Shown piece after piece: positions 17,181-25,834 of a stretch of DNA of 64,000 nucleotides. The position numbers and the translations under genes are program-made. Source of the DNA: Pedobacter sp. PLR (lineage in GTDB: Bacteria; Bacteroidota; Bacteroidia; Sphingobacteriales; Sphingobacteriaceae); NCBI RefSeq assembly GCF_026239675.1, contig NZ_JAPIVQ010000005.1, forward strand, positions 248,001 to 312,000. Reading direction: 5' to 3'. The stretch's first letter is position 1; each line of letters opens with the position of its first letter. The notes under the pieces are model-generated. The model made no database searches. It worked only from the letters and a program-made list of their open reading frames with translations, and was not told the origin of the DNA.

Positions 17181-18383
17181 CTATCGTTTCAGTGGTTGCC
17201 ATTTCAGATAAGTGCCTGATCTCCATAGCCATTCCACGGGTCCGTAACGGAACTGCTGTAGCCAGTAATGGCTAAGCTGTATTTGTAAAACAGTGTAACA
17301 TAAACAGACGACTACACTTAAGAATACGCCTAAATCATGATGCAGTGCAAGGCCATAGCCATAGAATATAAATACGCCTAAAACAGATTGTAACATATAG
17401 TTTGTGAGTCCCATCCGTCCATAACTCACTAGTTTTTTCAGGTTTTGTTGTACCGGCTTTCTGTTGTATAACTCAATGATCAGGATAACCCACAAATAAG
17501 CGGAAAGTAAGTTGATCAGGCTGTCCACCGGAATGGCCAACCAGGCAGCTAAGCTCAGTCTTTCACCTTGTGGTAAATAAGGCTTAACCGCATACAGTAA
17601 GAGCACTGCGACTAAAGCAATCCAGACGGCGCTAAGCAGAGAATGTCGGTACTTACCTATGTTTTGAAACAGTCGCATACGGCCGGTCAATAAGCCCAGG
17701 ATAAAAAAGCCCATTGTCATATATCCGCGGCCATATTCTCCAAATTGGAAATTGAATTTAAAACTCAATTGTTCTGTAGTATTGTGTTGAAGATTGGTTG
17801 AAAAGGATTTTTGGAGAAAAATCTCCTGCCAGCGCGCTCTTCGTTCTGCAGGTTTTTCTACTTGCTGCTGGCTCGTGTCTGGAACAAATGCCTTATATCC
17901 GATATAGGTTAATTGAGCGCCGCCCAGTACAAAAAATAGCGCAATGGAAATCAACCATTTATTTGACCACCGATACATCATCACTAAAGGCAGCCCTAAT
18001 ACGGCATAGATGATTAAAATGTCATTGCGGAAGATAGCGCTATGCACTAATCCAATAATAAACAGCAGGGTTAAACGCCATAGGAAACGCCCGCGAAAAT
18101 CAATTCCTTTTTTAGCTGCGCTATCCATTTGGATGAAGAAACTCAACCCAAATAGAAAAGAAAATATGATGAAGAATTTGCCCGTGATCAAATATTGCAG
18201 GATCCAGCTGGTAATCTCATCCATCGTGCCTATCCAGGGGAATGGGGGCGCCGCATTGCTGGTGAATGCGCCAAAATGTTGGAAAGCATGAGTCGCGCAA
18301 ATACCTATTAAGGTGATGCCACGCATGGCATCAATTACGGTAATTCTGTTATTTGTGGTTTCTTGCTTACTTATCGCCTGCAT
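17181..18383 (-). CDS. DUF418 (YeiB-like) membrane protein
   Basis: This integral membrane protein of about 400 residues shows the DUF418 signature: N-terminal DAMRGITLIGI helix, a middle with many hydrophobic helices, and a C-terminal segment with SYGRMGLTNYMLQSVLG, PVEWLWRSGTY. Function is unknown; relatives are suspected transporters or acyltransferase-like proteins. I start it at the ATG of 18383 and not at the in-frame TTG/ATG near 18413, because that upstream stretch forms the -7 part of a promoter shared with the histidine kinase gene. The predicted leader is then very short. Confidence 0.82.
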   Translation of the reverse strand: MQAISKQETTNNRITVIDAMRGITLIGICATHAFQHFGAFTSNAAPPFPWIGTMDEITSWILQYLITGKFFIIFSFLFGLSFFIQMDSAAKKGIDFRGRFLWRLTLLFIIGLVHSAIFRNDILIIYAVLGLPLVMMYRWSNKWLISIALFFVLGGAQLTYIGYKAFVPDTSQQQVEKPAERRARWQEIFLQKSFSTNLQHNTTEQLSFKFNFQFGEYGRGYMTMGFFILGLLTGRMRLFQNIGKYRHSLLSAVWIALVAVLLLYAVKPYLPQGERLSLAAWLAIPVDSLINLLSAYLWVILIIELYNRKPVQQNLKKLVSYGRMGLTNYMLQSVLGVFIFYGYGLALHHDLGVFLSVVVCLCYTVLQIQLSHYWLQQFRYGPVEWLWRSGTYLKWQPLKR

Positions 18384-18403
18384 AAAATTGTAATATTCTA
18401 ATG

Positions 18404-18480
18404 TAAACATCAAGAAATTATTTCATGCTATTTTGAATAGAGGGACCAACACGAAAATCAAGCGCTTTAAGACGAAAGGA
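18404..18480 (-). promoter_or_regulatory. Candidate LytTR operator and promoter of the DUF418 gene
   Basis: On the plus strand CGAAAA (18452-18457) and CGAAAG (18473-18478) lie 21 bp apart. Toward the gene follow an 18-bp element (18412-18429) that matches 16 of 18 bases at 20311-20328 before the histidine kinase gene, and a -7-like box GATGTTTA (minus strand 18411-18404). The module recurs before the LytS-type kinase gene, so LytTR control of both is likely; two direct repeats with a 21-bp period are what LytTR regulators bind. Confidence 0.55.
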
Positions 18481-18500
18481 CGTGCTCAAAAATCATTTTA

Positions 18501-19253
18501 TTATTCGTTTACCAGCCATTCTTTAAACTCTGCGGCTTTATTTTTACTGATGTAAATTCGTTCAGGGACGTCTCTGTCAAGCGTTAGGAGTAACCGGCTG
18601 TCGAACCATACCGTTATATTTTTGACGGCATTACGGGCAATGATGAATTGCTTATTGGCCCGATAGAAATTAGCCGGATTCAACGTGGAAAAAATATGAT
18701 CTAATGTTTTGGGATAAGGGTAGGTGTTCCCGTCCATCAGTCCAATAGTCGTGTTTTTATCCGTGGTATAGAAATAGGAAACCTCCTGAAGATCAACCGG
18801 CAGTAGTTTATCCTTATGCGGAATTAAAAGCTTGTTTTGATAACGGGGTGTTGGTGTTAACTGGTTTACCTTCGATACATACTCTGCAATATTGGCAGGG
18901 GACAATTTTTTAAATTTGTGAAGGGCACGTTCTAATTCAGTGGTCTTTATTGGCTTGAGTAAATAATCAATACTATTTACTTTAAATGCTTCAATCGCAT
19001 ATTCGTCATAAGCCGTTGTAAAAATAATCGGGACTTCAATTTCAATATGCTCAAAAATCAAAAATGCTGAACCGTCAGACAAATGGATATCCATTAATAT
19101 AAGATCGGGCAGGGGACGTTCATTTAGCCGGTTAATGGTCTGGCTAACACTTTCTGTATTTCCTGTCACTTCTATACCAGGATCAATTTCCTTCAAAATC
19201 TCTACTAAACTTTCAAAAGCAGCGGTTTCATCTTCAACGATCAGTATCTTCAT
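18501..19253 (-). CDS. LytTR-family response regulator
   Basis: This 250-residue regulator has a receiver with all key residues (acidic E7-D8, phospho-acceptor D55 in LILMDIHLSDG, a TTAYD switch, K about 104 in LLKPI) and a C-terminal LytTR DNA-binding domain (about 145-250; RANKQFIIARNAVKNI). LytTR domains bind pairs of short direct repeats about two helical turns apart. The gene starts 5 nt after the kinase gene and is its obvious partner. Downstream, the DUF418 promoter carries a repeat pair also found before the kinase gene. Confidence 0.92.
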   Translation of the reverse strand: MKILIVEDETAAFESLVEILKEIDPGIEVTGNTESVSQTINRLNERPLPDLILMDIHLSDGSAFLIFEHIEIEVPIIFTTAYDEYAIEAFKVNSIDYLLKPIKTTELERALHKFKKLSPANIAEYVSKVNQLTPTPRYQNKLLIPHKDKLLPVDLQEVSYFYTTDKNTTIGLMDGNTYPYPKTLDHIFSTLNPANFYRANKQFIIARNAVKNITVWFDSRLLLTLDRDVPERIYISKNKAAEFKEWLVNE

Positions 19254-19258
19254 ATTGA

Positions 19259-20263
19259 TTATCCTAGTGGTAAATAGACATTAAATACTTTCCCTTTATT
19301 TTCAACCTTAATTTGTCTGTCCATCAATAATAAATAACGACTTTCCAGGTTTTTAAGCCCGGTTCCATTGGTTTCTGATAGACCTAGTTTTGGATAAACA
19401 GGATTAGAAACGACAAGTTCATTATTTTCATTAATAAATATATCAATGACCATTTTATGATCACTGTCAATCCTATTATGGACAACTACATTGTCAAGGA
19501 GGGGAAGAATGGAAAGCACAGGTACCTTTTGTGATAATGCATTTTCATCAATATTCATGTGATATTCCAGCTTGTTGGCGAAACGGATTTCCATCATATA
19601 GCGAAAGGCATCAACAAAAGTCAGCTCTTCTCCTAAAGTTACCAGTCCTTTTTTGTCGCTTTGAAGAATATAGCGAAACACATCAGAGAGCTTATTAACG
19701 TAAGTCAGCGTTTCTTCATTGTTCTTTTTCCGGATTAAGGAGGTCAAACCATTAAGGGAATTAAAAAAGAAATGCGGGTTAATCTGGTTTGTCAGAGCAT
19801 CATAACGGCTTTGCAGGTTTTTTACTTTTAATTCCTCTATTTCCTGTTCTTTTTTTCGCTGTTCATTATACAAGGTGACGATATGTCCCATCAGCGTACT
19901 TAAAATAGAAACAATAAAGAATTGAAACAGGACCAGACTCCCATAGTGTTTTAACCTTGTATACATCAAAAAAGAGATTCCTCCATAGATGGCAAAAGCT
20001 ACACCGGAAATAATGGTATTATAAGCGAAACGCTTTTTGAAGTCAGCGGTTTTTATTTGCTCTAAATTGATTTTTATTAATAAAAAAATCAGACCTGCAA
20101 GGAATGTGTATCGTAATAAAAAAAAAGAAATATAGTTTGCTTTCCCTGATCCGCCGAGCTTTTCTAAATCATAAGGTAACCAGGTGATATCCGGATAGAT
20201 CACAAACATTGCAGCGATCAGGCTGATTAAAAGTAACTGGTAAGAATTATATTTTTTAAGCAA
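19259..20263 (-). CDS. LytS/AlgZ-type sensor histidine kinase (His_kinase, PF06580)
   Basis: This 334-residue kinase has four transmembrane helices in about residues 10-130, a short coiled linker, the His_kinase block INPHFFFNSLNGLTSL with the phospho-acceptor H164, and a HATPase-like end with NGTGLKNLESRYLLL (about 300). There is no obvious extracytoplasmic sensor domain, so the signal may be sensed in the membrane. In the N-box the usual Glu-Asn is Asp-Asn (LLDNVVVHN), a mild change. It is co-transcribed with the LytTR regulator. Confidence 0.9.
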   Translation of the reverse strand: MLKKYNSYQLLLISLIAAMFVIYPDITWLPYDLEKLGGSGKANYISFFLLRYTFLAGLIFLLIKINLEQIKTADFKKRFAYNTIISGVAFAIYGGISFLMYTRLKHYGSLVLFQFFIVSILSTLMGHIVTLYNEQRKKEQEIEELKVKNLQSRYDALTNQINPHFFFNSLNGLTSLIRKKNNEETLTYVNKLSDVFRYILQSDKKGLVTLGEELTFVDAFRYMMEIRFANKLEYHMNIDENALSQKVPVLSILPLLDNVVVHNRIDSDHKMVIDIFINENNELVVSNPVYPKLGLSETNGTGLKNLESRYLLLMDRQIKVENKGKVFNVYLPLG

Positions 20264-20302
20264 TTTGTTCCTTATTTATTAGTAAAATAAAACGATCCCG
20301 GA

Positions 20303-20379
20303 CAAAGATGAAGAAATTAGTTTATGCTTTCTTTAAAAAGGATCAAAGCGAAAAACACAGGGTTCAAGACGAAAGCGTG
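20303..20379 (-). promoter_or_regulatory. Candidate LytTR operator and promoter of the histidine kinase operon
   Basis: On the plus strand CGAAAA (20349-20354) and CGAAAG (20370-20375) are 21 bp apart, followed toward the gene by the element at 20311-20328 shared with the DUF418 promoter and a -7-like CATCTTTG (minus strand 20310-20303, seven of eight bases of TAnnTTTG counting fixed positions loosely). The kinase ATG is about 40 nt downstream. This points to autoregulation of the two-component operon. Confidence 0.55.
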
Positions 20380-20403
20380 TTGTGTTCAGAAATTATTGTG
20401 TTT

Positions 20404-20433
20404 TTGGTGACCAGTGTTTTTTTGGTATGTTTA
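20404..20433 (+). promoter_or_regulatory. Promoter of the DUF2200 gene
   Basis: TTG at 20404-20406 and TATGTTTA at 20426-20433 are separated by 19 nt, matching the Bacteroidota -33/-7 promoter (TTG, TAnnTTTG) except for the last base. The start codon follows 28 nt later. Confidence 0.45.
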
Positions 20434-20460
20434 TAACGAAGATCAATTCATTTAATTAGT

Positions 20461-20826
20461 ATGAACACTACCAGCACGCACAATGAGCGTATTGCAAAAA
20501 TGACCTTTGCCTCGGTCTATCCGATGTATCTCGCAAAAGTGGAGAAAAAAGGAAGAACAAAAGAAGAGTTGGATCAGGTAATAACATGGCTGACTGGTTT
20601 CAATAGCCAGAAACTAAAAGAGCTGATGGAGAAAAAGGTCACCTTTGAAGCATTCTTTCAAATGGCAACCCTAAATGCCAATGCCCATCTGATAACCGGA
20701 GTAATTTGCGGATATCGTATCGAGGAAATTGAGAATCCTTTGACGAAGCAGGCCCGATACCTGGACAAGTTGGTGGATGAACTGGCAAAGGGACGGAAGA
20801 TGGAGAAGGTATTGCGTAGTAAATAG
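20461..20826 (+). CDS. DUF2200 family protein
   Basis: This 121-residue cytosolic protein matches DUF2200 along its length: the N-terminal segment MTFASVYPMYLAKVEKKGRT (about 14-33), EELDQVITWLTGF, then a C-terminal ICGYRIEEIENPL and a helix ending in basic residues. The function of the family is unknown. It has its own promoter and stands alone; its stop is 14 nt before the direct-repeat operator of the GH97 gene. Confidence 0.8.
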   Translation: MNTTSTHNERIAKMTFASVYPMYLAKVEKKGRTKEELDQVITWLTGFNSQKLKELMEKKVTFEAFFQMATLNANAHLITGVICGYRIEEIENPLTKQARYLDKLVDELAKGRKMEKVLRSK

Positions 20827-21142
20827 ACAGTGTTTTAATTGAATAGTCCATTAAATATGTAGAATAATCCATTGTTTAGCTTGAGGATTTAATATAATAT
20901 TACAGTAGCTGATTGAATAACTTCAGCCACAGCAATTGAAAACCAAATACCACTGATGGATATTTCTTCTGCAACCAGATGGTAAAATGTCATGAGGCTA
21001 ATTCCATTTTAGTTTTTCCTCCTGAATCAGGTGGGATTTGGGGCAGCTTAAAATTATCCTTCGGTTCCATAAGCGCAGGTTACTTATAGATACCTCAACT
21101 TTGTATAGTTTTAAATCAGCCGTAGTAAACCGATTTTAAAAT
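20827..21142 (+). other. Intergenic region and long leader upstream of GH97
   Basis: This 316-nt stretch contains the direct-repeat operator at 20841-20902. From the predicted transcription start (about 20906) to the GH97 ATG the leader would be about 235 nt, long for this genome's operons. It includes an imperfect palindrome CCTCCTGAATCAGGTGGG at 21018-21035 but no riboswitch I recognise, no small ORF with signs of coding and no repeat. A second, closer promoter around the CAACTTTG near 21100 is possible but weak. Confidence 0.5.
20841..20902 (+). promoter_or_regulatory. Direct-repeat operator and -7 box upstream of GH97 (site B)
   Basis: GAATAGTCCAT (20841-20851) and GAATAATCCAT (20862-20872) lie 21 bp apart, followed after 22 nt by TAATATTA (20895-20902). 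Both 11-mers and the -7-like box are identical to those before the PSD1 operon at 4174-4235, while the spacers differ, which is the pattern of a conserved binding site and not of a duplicated segment. Confidence 0.65.
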
Positions 21143-23035
21143 ATGAATAAGATGCTTTTAGTGCTGTGTTTAATAAGCAGCACGCTAATTCTTCAGGCAA
21201 AAGAAATTAAAATTCTGAGCCCTGATAAAAAGACGGAATTAACCTTTTCAACCAGCTTAAACAATGAAAATAGGTTGAGTTATTCCATCTCCTGGCAGGG
21301 GAGCCCTATTATTGCGAATTCGCCATTAGGACTTGAATTTGAAAATGAAAAGACCTTATCGGAAGACCTGGATGTGCTGTCCCTGAAAGAAAAAACTGTC
21401 AAAGAAAAATGGAAACCTGTATATGGCGAAAAAGATAATTATCTGGATCATTACAATGAAGTAACCATTCAATTTAAAGAGCGTAAAATGCCTTTTCGAT
21501 TGTTCTCTATGACTTCCAGGGTATACAATGAAGGTGTGGCCTTTAAGTATAATGTCCTGACAGATAAACAGCTTACTATTTCCCGCGAACTTACCGGTTT
21601 TAAATTCACTAAAGATTATCCATCCTGGGTTGCAGGCAGCGCACAGTCGAAATACAGAAAAGCACGTATCAGTAAAACAGGAAATGGAACTGAGCGTCCT
21701 TATGTGATTGAAATGGATTCTGATCGTTTTATTGCATTGGGTGAAGCCGCTTTAGTAGATCATGCCAGAATGAAATTCAGCCGAGCTCCAAAAGACAGTT
21801 TATTACTGGTTACAGCGATGGATGGGAAAGCAATTTATCAGGCAAATTTTTCTACTCCATGGCGCTATGTCATGATCGCGGAATCCGCAGGGAAATTATT
21901 AGAAAACAACCATTTTATTTTGAATTTAAACCAGGCTAATGCTATAAAGGATGCATCCTGGATAAAGCCTGGTAAGGTGATTCGTGAGGTAACATTGACA
22001 ACAACTGGTGGTAAAGCCTGTATAGATTTTGCTGCCAGACATCATTTGCAGTATGTAGAATTTGATGCAGGTTGGTATGGTCATGAATATGATGATGCCT
22101 CCAGTGCGTTAGCTGTAAATGTGGATCCTTCAAGATCTCCAGGGCCATTGGCACTACAGGAAGTCATAGATTACGGGAAAAGCAAAGGAGTTGGTGTGCT
22201 GCTTTATGTGAATCAGCGGGCTCTGTCGAAAGAGTTAGATACCATACTTCCATTGTTTCAATCCTGGGGCGTAAAAGGTCTGAAATATGGTTTTGTAAAT
22301 GTGGGTTCTCAAAGAAGTACTTCCTGGTTGCATGAAGCCGTTAGAAAAGCTGCTGATCATAAAATGATGATTGATATTCATGATGAATACCGGCCAACAG
22401 GATACTCCAGAACTTATCCGAATTTATTGACTCAGGAAGGGATTCGTGGTGAAGAAGAAAGCCCGGATAACCATCAGGTATTAATTACCATGTTTACCAG
22501 AATGATTGCCGGAGCCGGCGATTTTACCAATTGTTATTTTGTGCCCCGGGTGAACGAAATGGGATCTCATGCTTCTCAAATGGCAAAAGCGATCTGTATT
22601 TATAGTCCATGGCAGTTTGTGTACTGGTATGATCGGCCATCGGCTTCTCCTATAAAAAAGGGGGGCGCAGGATCAACCGCTTCGGTCATTGACGAAATCC
22701 CGGACCTTGGTTTTTATGATGCATTACCCACGGTTTGGAATGATACCAAAGTGATTAACGGGGAAATTGGAGCGTATGGAACCATCGCCCGTAGAACCGG
22801 AAATAACTGGTTTGTGGGAACTTTGACAGATAAACCAATCAGTTTTAACCTGCCACTTAATTTCTTAGACAAGAATAAGCAATACGAAGCCACAGTCTAT
22901 GCTGATAACGCTTCGCTGTCTACCACTACAAAGCTGGCCATCAGACAGATGAAGGTTGATTCTTCGACCGTTTTAAATATACAGTTGTTGGAAAAGAATG
23001 GACAAGCCATAATCATCAGACCACTAAATAATTAA
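21143..23035 (+). CDS. Glycoside hydrolase family 97 (alpha-glucosidase/alpha-galactosidase type)
   Basis: This 630-residue secreted enzyme has a signal peptide (cleaved near LQA-KE, about 20), an N-terminal GH97 beta-sandwich (about 25-270), a TIM barrel (about 275-530) and a C-terminal beta domain. Barrel landmarks: YVEFDAGWYG (about 310), MIDIHDEYRPTG (E415) and LTQEGIRGEEES (E432, E437-E439). GH97 has retaining members with an Asp nucleophile and calcium-dependent inverting members using Glu. In the LKYGFVNVG segment the position I would expect to hold the nucleophile Asp is Gly383, which favours the inverting, SusB-like alpha-glucosidase type; this is from memory and unverified. Promoter site B controls it; GH43 follows after 117 nt. 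Confidence 0.88.
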   Translation: MNKMLLVLCLISSTLILQAKEIKILSPDKKTELTFSTSLNNENRLSYSISWQGSPIIANSPLGLEFENEKTLSEDLDVLSLKEKTVKEKWKPVYGEKDNYLDHYNEVTIQFKERKMPFRLFSMTSRVYNEGVAFKYNVLTDKQLTISRELTGFKFTKDYPSWVAGSAQSKYRKARISKTGNGTERPYVIEMDSDRFIALGEAALVDHARMKFSRAPKDSLLLVTAMDGKAIYQANFSTPWRYVMIAESAGKLLENNHFILNLNQANAIKDASWIKPGKVIREVTLTTTGGKACIDFAARHHLQYVEFDAGWYGHEYDDASSALAVNVDPSRSPGPLALQEVIDYGKSKGVGVLLYVNQRALSKELDTILPLFQSWGVKGLKYGFVNVGSQRSTSWLHEAVRKAADHKMMIDIHDEYRPTGYSRTYPNLLTQEGIRGEEESPDNHQVLITMFTRMIAGAGDFTNCYFVPRVNEMGSHASQMAKAICIYSPWQFVYWYDRPSASPIKKGGAGSTASVIDEIPDLGFYDALPTVWNDTKVINGEIGAYGTIARRTGNNWFVGTLTDKPISFNLPLNFLDKNKQYEATVYADNASLSTTTKLAIRQMKVDSSTVLNIQLLEKNGQAIIIRPLNN

Positions 23036-23152
23036 ATCTCCGGATCATTTTTTTTAATATTCAATACCCCTGAGGCCCTTTACTTTGTCCTTAGTTCATC
23101 GGGGCAATTTTAACCTGATCAAACTAAACCATTATACCGAAATTAAATTTTA

Positions 23153-24730
23153 ATGAAGAAACACTTATTACTTTTTTTATTCCTGATAGGGGCACATACA
23201 TTGGTTGCCCAGACAAAAAAAACAACAGTTTATACTCCTGATAATGGCAATGGAACCTTTACTAACCCATTGATGTGGGGAGATTGGCCGGATCCCGATA
23301 TCATTCGGGTAGAAGACGATTTTTATTTTATCTCTACCAGTATGCATTATGTTCCTGGTAGTCCGGTGGCCAGATCTAAGGATTTGGTAAACTGGGAAAT
23401 GATCAGTTATGCGGTGCCAAAATATGAGGGAGATCCACGTTATGATATGAAAGGTGGCAATGCCTACCTGAAAGGTTCCTGGGCAAATACCATTCGCCAC
23501 AACAAGGGTACATTTTATGTTGGTTTTTGTACCCCAAATATCTCCCGCACGGAACCAGGCCATTTCTCCATATGTACGGCTAAAGATGCGGCGGGGCCAT
23601 GGACAAGAACCATTTTTAAAGAATACATGTATGATCCGGGATTGTTTTTTGACGATGATGGTAAGGTATATGTAGCACATGGACAAGAGAAGCTGTTCAT
23701 CACCGAATTAAATGAAGATGCTTTATCCGTAAAAACTCCTCAAAAGGAAATCTATAATAACCGCAAATTCCCTTATCTGGAAGGAGCCCATTTGTATAAA
23801 GTAAATGGCCGTTATTATCTGCTGGGCTCTACCGGAGGTACCACAGGCAGACAGATTTGTTTGAGAGCGGATAATATTTATGGTCCTTATGAGGCAAAGG
23901 AAGTCATCAACGACGACCATACGTATCCTGGTAATGGTTTACATCAGGGTGGGATGGTACAATTGAAAGATGGCAGCTGGTGGTTCATCATCATGCAGGA
24001 TCGTGGTCCGATAGGTCGTGTACCTAACCTGGAGCCGGTTACCTGGGTAGATGGCTGGCCAATGTTGGGCGTTAAAGGAAAAGGAGTGGAAACTTATAAA
24101 AAACCTGATGTTGGCAAAACTTACCCAATTGTAGTTCCGGCAACATCCGACGAATTTAACACAATCAGGCTTGGCTTACAATGGCAATGGAACCATAATC
24201 CGGATGATCAAAAATGGTCTCTTAGCGAGCGCAAAGGTTATTTACGTTTAAAAGCAGGAAAAGCGACAAAACTATCGGAAGCCAGAAATACGCTTACGCA
24301 AAGAGTGCAGGGGCCAAACTCAACTGGCACCGTCGAAATGGATGTTACTGCACTGAAGGATGGAAATGTTGCCGGTTTTGGTATTTTTCAGTTTCCTTAT
24401 GCTTTTGTGGCTGTTCAGCAAAAAGCAGGTAAGAAATCTATTGTGATGATCAATGCCGACAGCATAGTGACTACCATTCCTTTTAAAGGGAATAAAATCT
24501 GGGTTAAGGCGAGTACAACACACATTGGATACAAGGCTGTTTTTGCCTATAGTACCGATGGGAAAAAATATCAGACTATTGGCAATATCTTAAATATGGG
24601 GCTGGGCTTAGACTGGACTGCCAATCGCTTTGCCCTGTTTAACTACAGTACGGAGGATGCTGGTATTTCCGGCTACGCAGATTTCAATTGGTTTCGTTTT
24701 GATGATAAAGAAGTTCCTATAGGGAACTAA
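23153..24730 (+). CDS. Glycoside hydrolase family 43 with C-terminal beta-sandwich (beta-xylosidase/arabinofuranosidase type)
   Basis: This 525-residue secreted enzyme has a signal peptide (cleaved near VAQ, 18-20), a five-bladed GH43 propeller (about 35-325) and a C-terminal concanavalin-like domain of the GH43_C2 type (about 335-520). Catalytic candidates: Asp47 in WPDPDII (general base), the Asp in MYDPGLFFDDDG (transition-state modulator) and the Glu in YLEGAHLYK (acid). The domain pair is typical of beta-xylosidases and related exo-enzymes. It likely shares the GH97 transcript or has its own weak promoter (TTACTTTG near 23080), and ends at a strong terminator. Confidence 0.9.
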   Translation: MKKHLLLFLFLIGAHTLVAQTKKTTVYTPDNGNGTFTNPLMWGDWPDPDIIRVEDDFYFISTSMHYVPGSPVARSKDLVNWEMISYAVPKYEGDPRYDMKGGNAYLKGSWANTIRHNKGTFYVGFCTPNISRTEPGHFSICTAKDAAGPWTRTIFKEYMYDPGLFFDDDGKVYVAHGQEKLFITELNEDALSVKTPQKEIYNNRKFPYLEGAHLYKVNGRYYLLGSTGGTTGRQICLRADNIYGPYEAKEVINDDHTYPGNGLHQGGMVQLKDGSWWFIIMQDRGPIGRVPNLEPVTWVDGWPMLGVKGKGVETYKKPDVGKTYPIVVPATSDEFNTIRLGLQWQWNHNPDDQKWSLSERKGYLRLKAGKATKLSEARNTLTQRVQGPNSTGTVEMDVTALKDGNVAGFGIFQFPYAFVAVQQKAGKKSIVMINADSIVTTIPFKGNKIWVKASTTHIGYKAVFAYSTDGKKYQTIGNILNMGLGLDWTANRFALFNYSTEDAGISGYADFNWFRFDDKEVPIGN

Positions 24731-24740
24731 AAACGTAAAA

Positions 24741-24775
24741 TAAGAGCTTTTCCATTCGAAAAGCTCTTATTTTTT
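24741..24775. terminator. Bidirectional rho-independent terminator between GH43 and AraC gene
   Basis: A perfect 12-bp stem (24741-24752 with 24758-24769), a 5-nt loop and a T run at 24770-24775; an A run before the stem serves the minus strand. The right arm overlaps the TAA stop of the convergent AraC gene. Confidence 0.85.
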
Positions 24776-25612
24776 ATGCTGTTTCCTATATTGGGAAGGT
24801 GTAATCTTTGACACCACTTTAAATTGTTTACTAAAGTTCGCCCAGCTATTATAGCCACTATTGTAACAGATGTCTAAAATTGACCGGTCGGTTTCTCTTA
24901 ACAGTTTACAGGCATGACCAATTCTGATCTCTTTAATAAAATCAATATAGCTTTTTTTGATGTTCCGTTTAAAGAAACGGCAAAATGCAGGAACAGACAT
25001 ATTGGTAATCGCGGCAATTTCATTCAGGGAAATTGGACTCAGAAAATGTTTAAAGGAGTAATCTATGACGGTCTCAATCACTGAGTTTTCTTCCGGGTTG
25101 CCCAATGTACTGCTGGCCATAGTAATGACTTTTTGTTCCACTGAATTGCTGATTTTTAGCAGGGAACTTAGTAATAGTTGTATACGATCCATGCCTTCGG
25201 CATGTTCGAGTTGTCTGATTAGTGCAGCTATATCATTTGATAAACCACCCTGCAACTGAATGCCTGTGTTTTTGTCTGCTAACAACTTCGCTATAGGTTG
25301 CATCTCCGGTAAGGACAGAAATCCCATACCCCAGAAGTCATTTAAGAAATGAATGACTATGGCACTGCCAATTGTGTTTTTGTGCAGTTTCCTGAACCAA
25401 TGAGGTACATTGGTGTGGAGGAAAAATATATCCCCTTGCTTATATTCTCCGATATAATCACCAATCAGTGCAGTGCCATTCCCTTCCGTGATCAGGATCA
25501 ATTCACATTCCAGATGTTTGTGCCATGCTGTTTCAAAATGAGGCGTTCTGTAGGTCCGGCAAGCAAAGGAATGATGTTCTTCAACATAAATCTTTTGTAT
25601 TAGTGTTTTCAT
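24767..25612 (-). CDS. AraC-family transcriptional regulator with cupin sensor domain
   Basis: This 281-residue regulator has an N-terminal cupin-like ligand domain (about 15-100; TAWHKHLECELILITEGNGT) and a C-terminal double helix-turn-helix of AraC type (about 175-280; ISLNEIAAITNMSVPAFCRFF and the CYNSGYNSWANFSKQFK second helix). Such regulators in Bacteroidota sense sugars and activate nearby hydrolase genes. It is convergent with GH43 and divergent from the GMC oxidoreductase operon, so it may control either. Confidence 0.9.
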   Translation of the reverse strand: MKTLIQKIYVEEHHSFACRTYRTPHFETAWHKHLECELILITEGNGTALIGDYIGEYKQGDIFFLHTNVPHWFRKLHKNTIGSAIVIHFLNDFWGMGFLSLPEMQPIAKLLADKNTGIQLQGGLSNDIAALIRQLEHAEGMDRIQLLLSSLLKISNSVEQKVITMASSTLGNPEENSVIETVIDYSFKHFLSPISLNEIAAITNMSVPAFCRFFKRNIKKSYIDFIKEIRIGHACKLLRETDRSILDICYNSGYNSWANFSKQFKVVSKITPSQYRKQHKK

Positions 25613-25639
25613 TTAAGCGATTTGTGTGGTGGTTGTCTG

Positions 25640-25658
25640 CTATTTTGACCTAAAATAG
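25640..25658. promoter_or_regulatory. Short inverted repeat between AraC gene and GMC operon
   Basis: CTATTTT-GACCT-AAAATAG is a perfect 7-bp inverted repeat 28 nt upstream of the AraC start, in the 222-nt divergent region. It could be an operator; nothing further supports it. The rest of this region is AT-rich with no canonical -7 box that I trust. Confidence 0.25.
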
Positions 25659-25834
25659 AGTTATTTAATGTAAAGCTTGATCGGATAGCATATTTTTTTA
25701 AATAAATAACAGTTGAATAGGCGCTATGTAATCATGTAGATTTAAAATTAGAGTTAAGGATAAGGGCGGACAAGATTTTAATTAAATAACACACAAATTT
25801 ATTTATATGAATGAAGTTTTAATAAGCGCTGATT

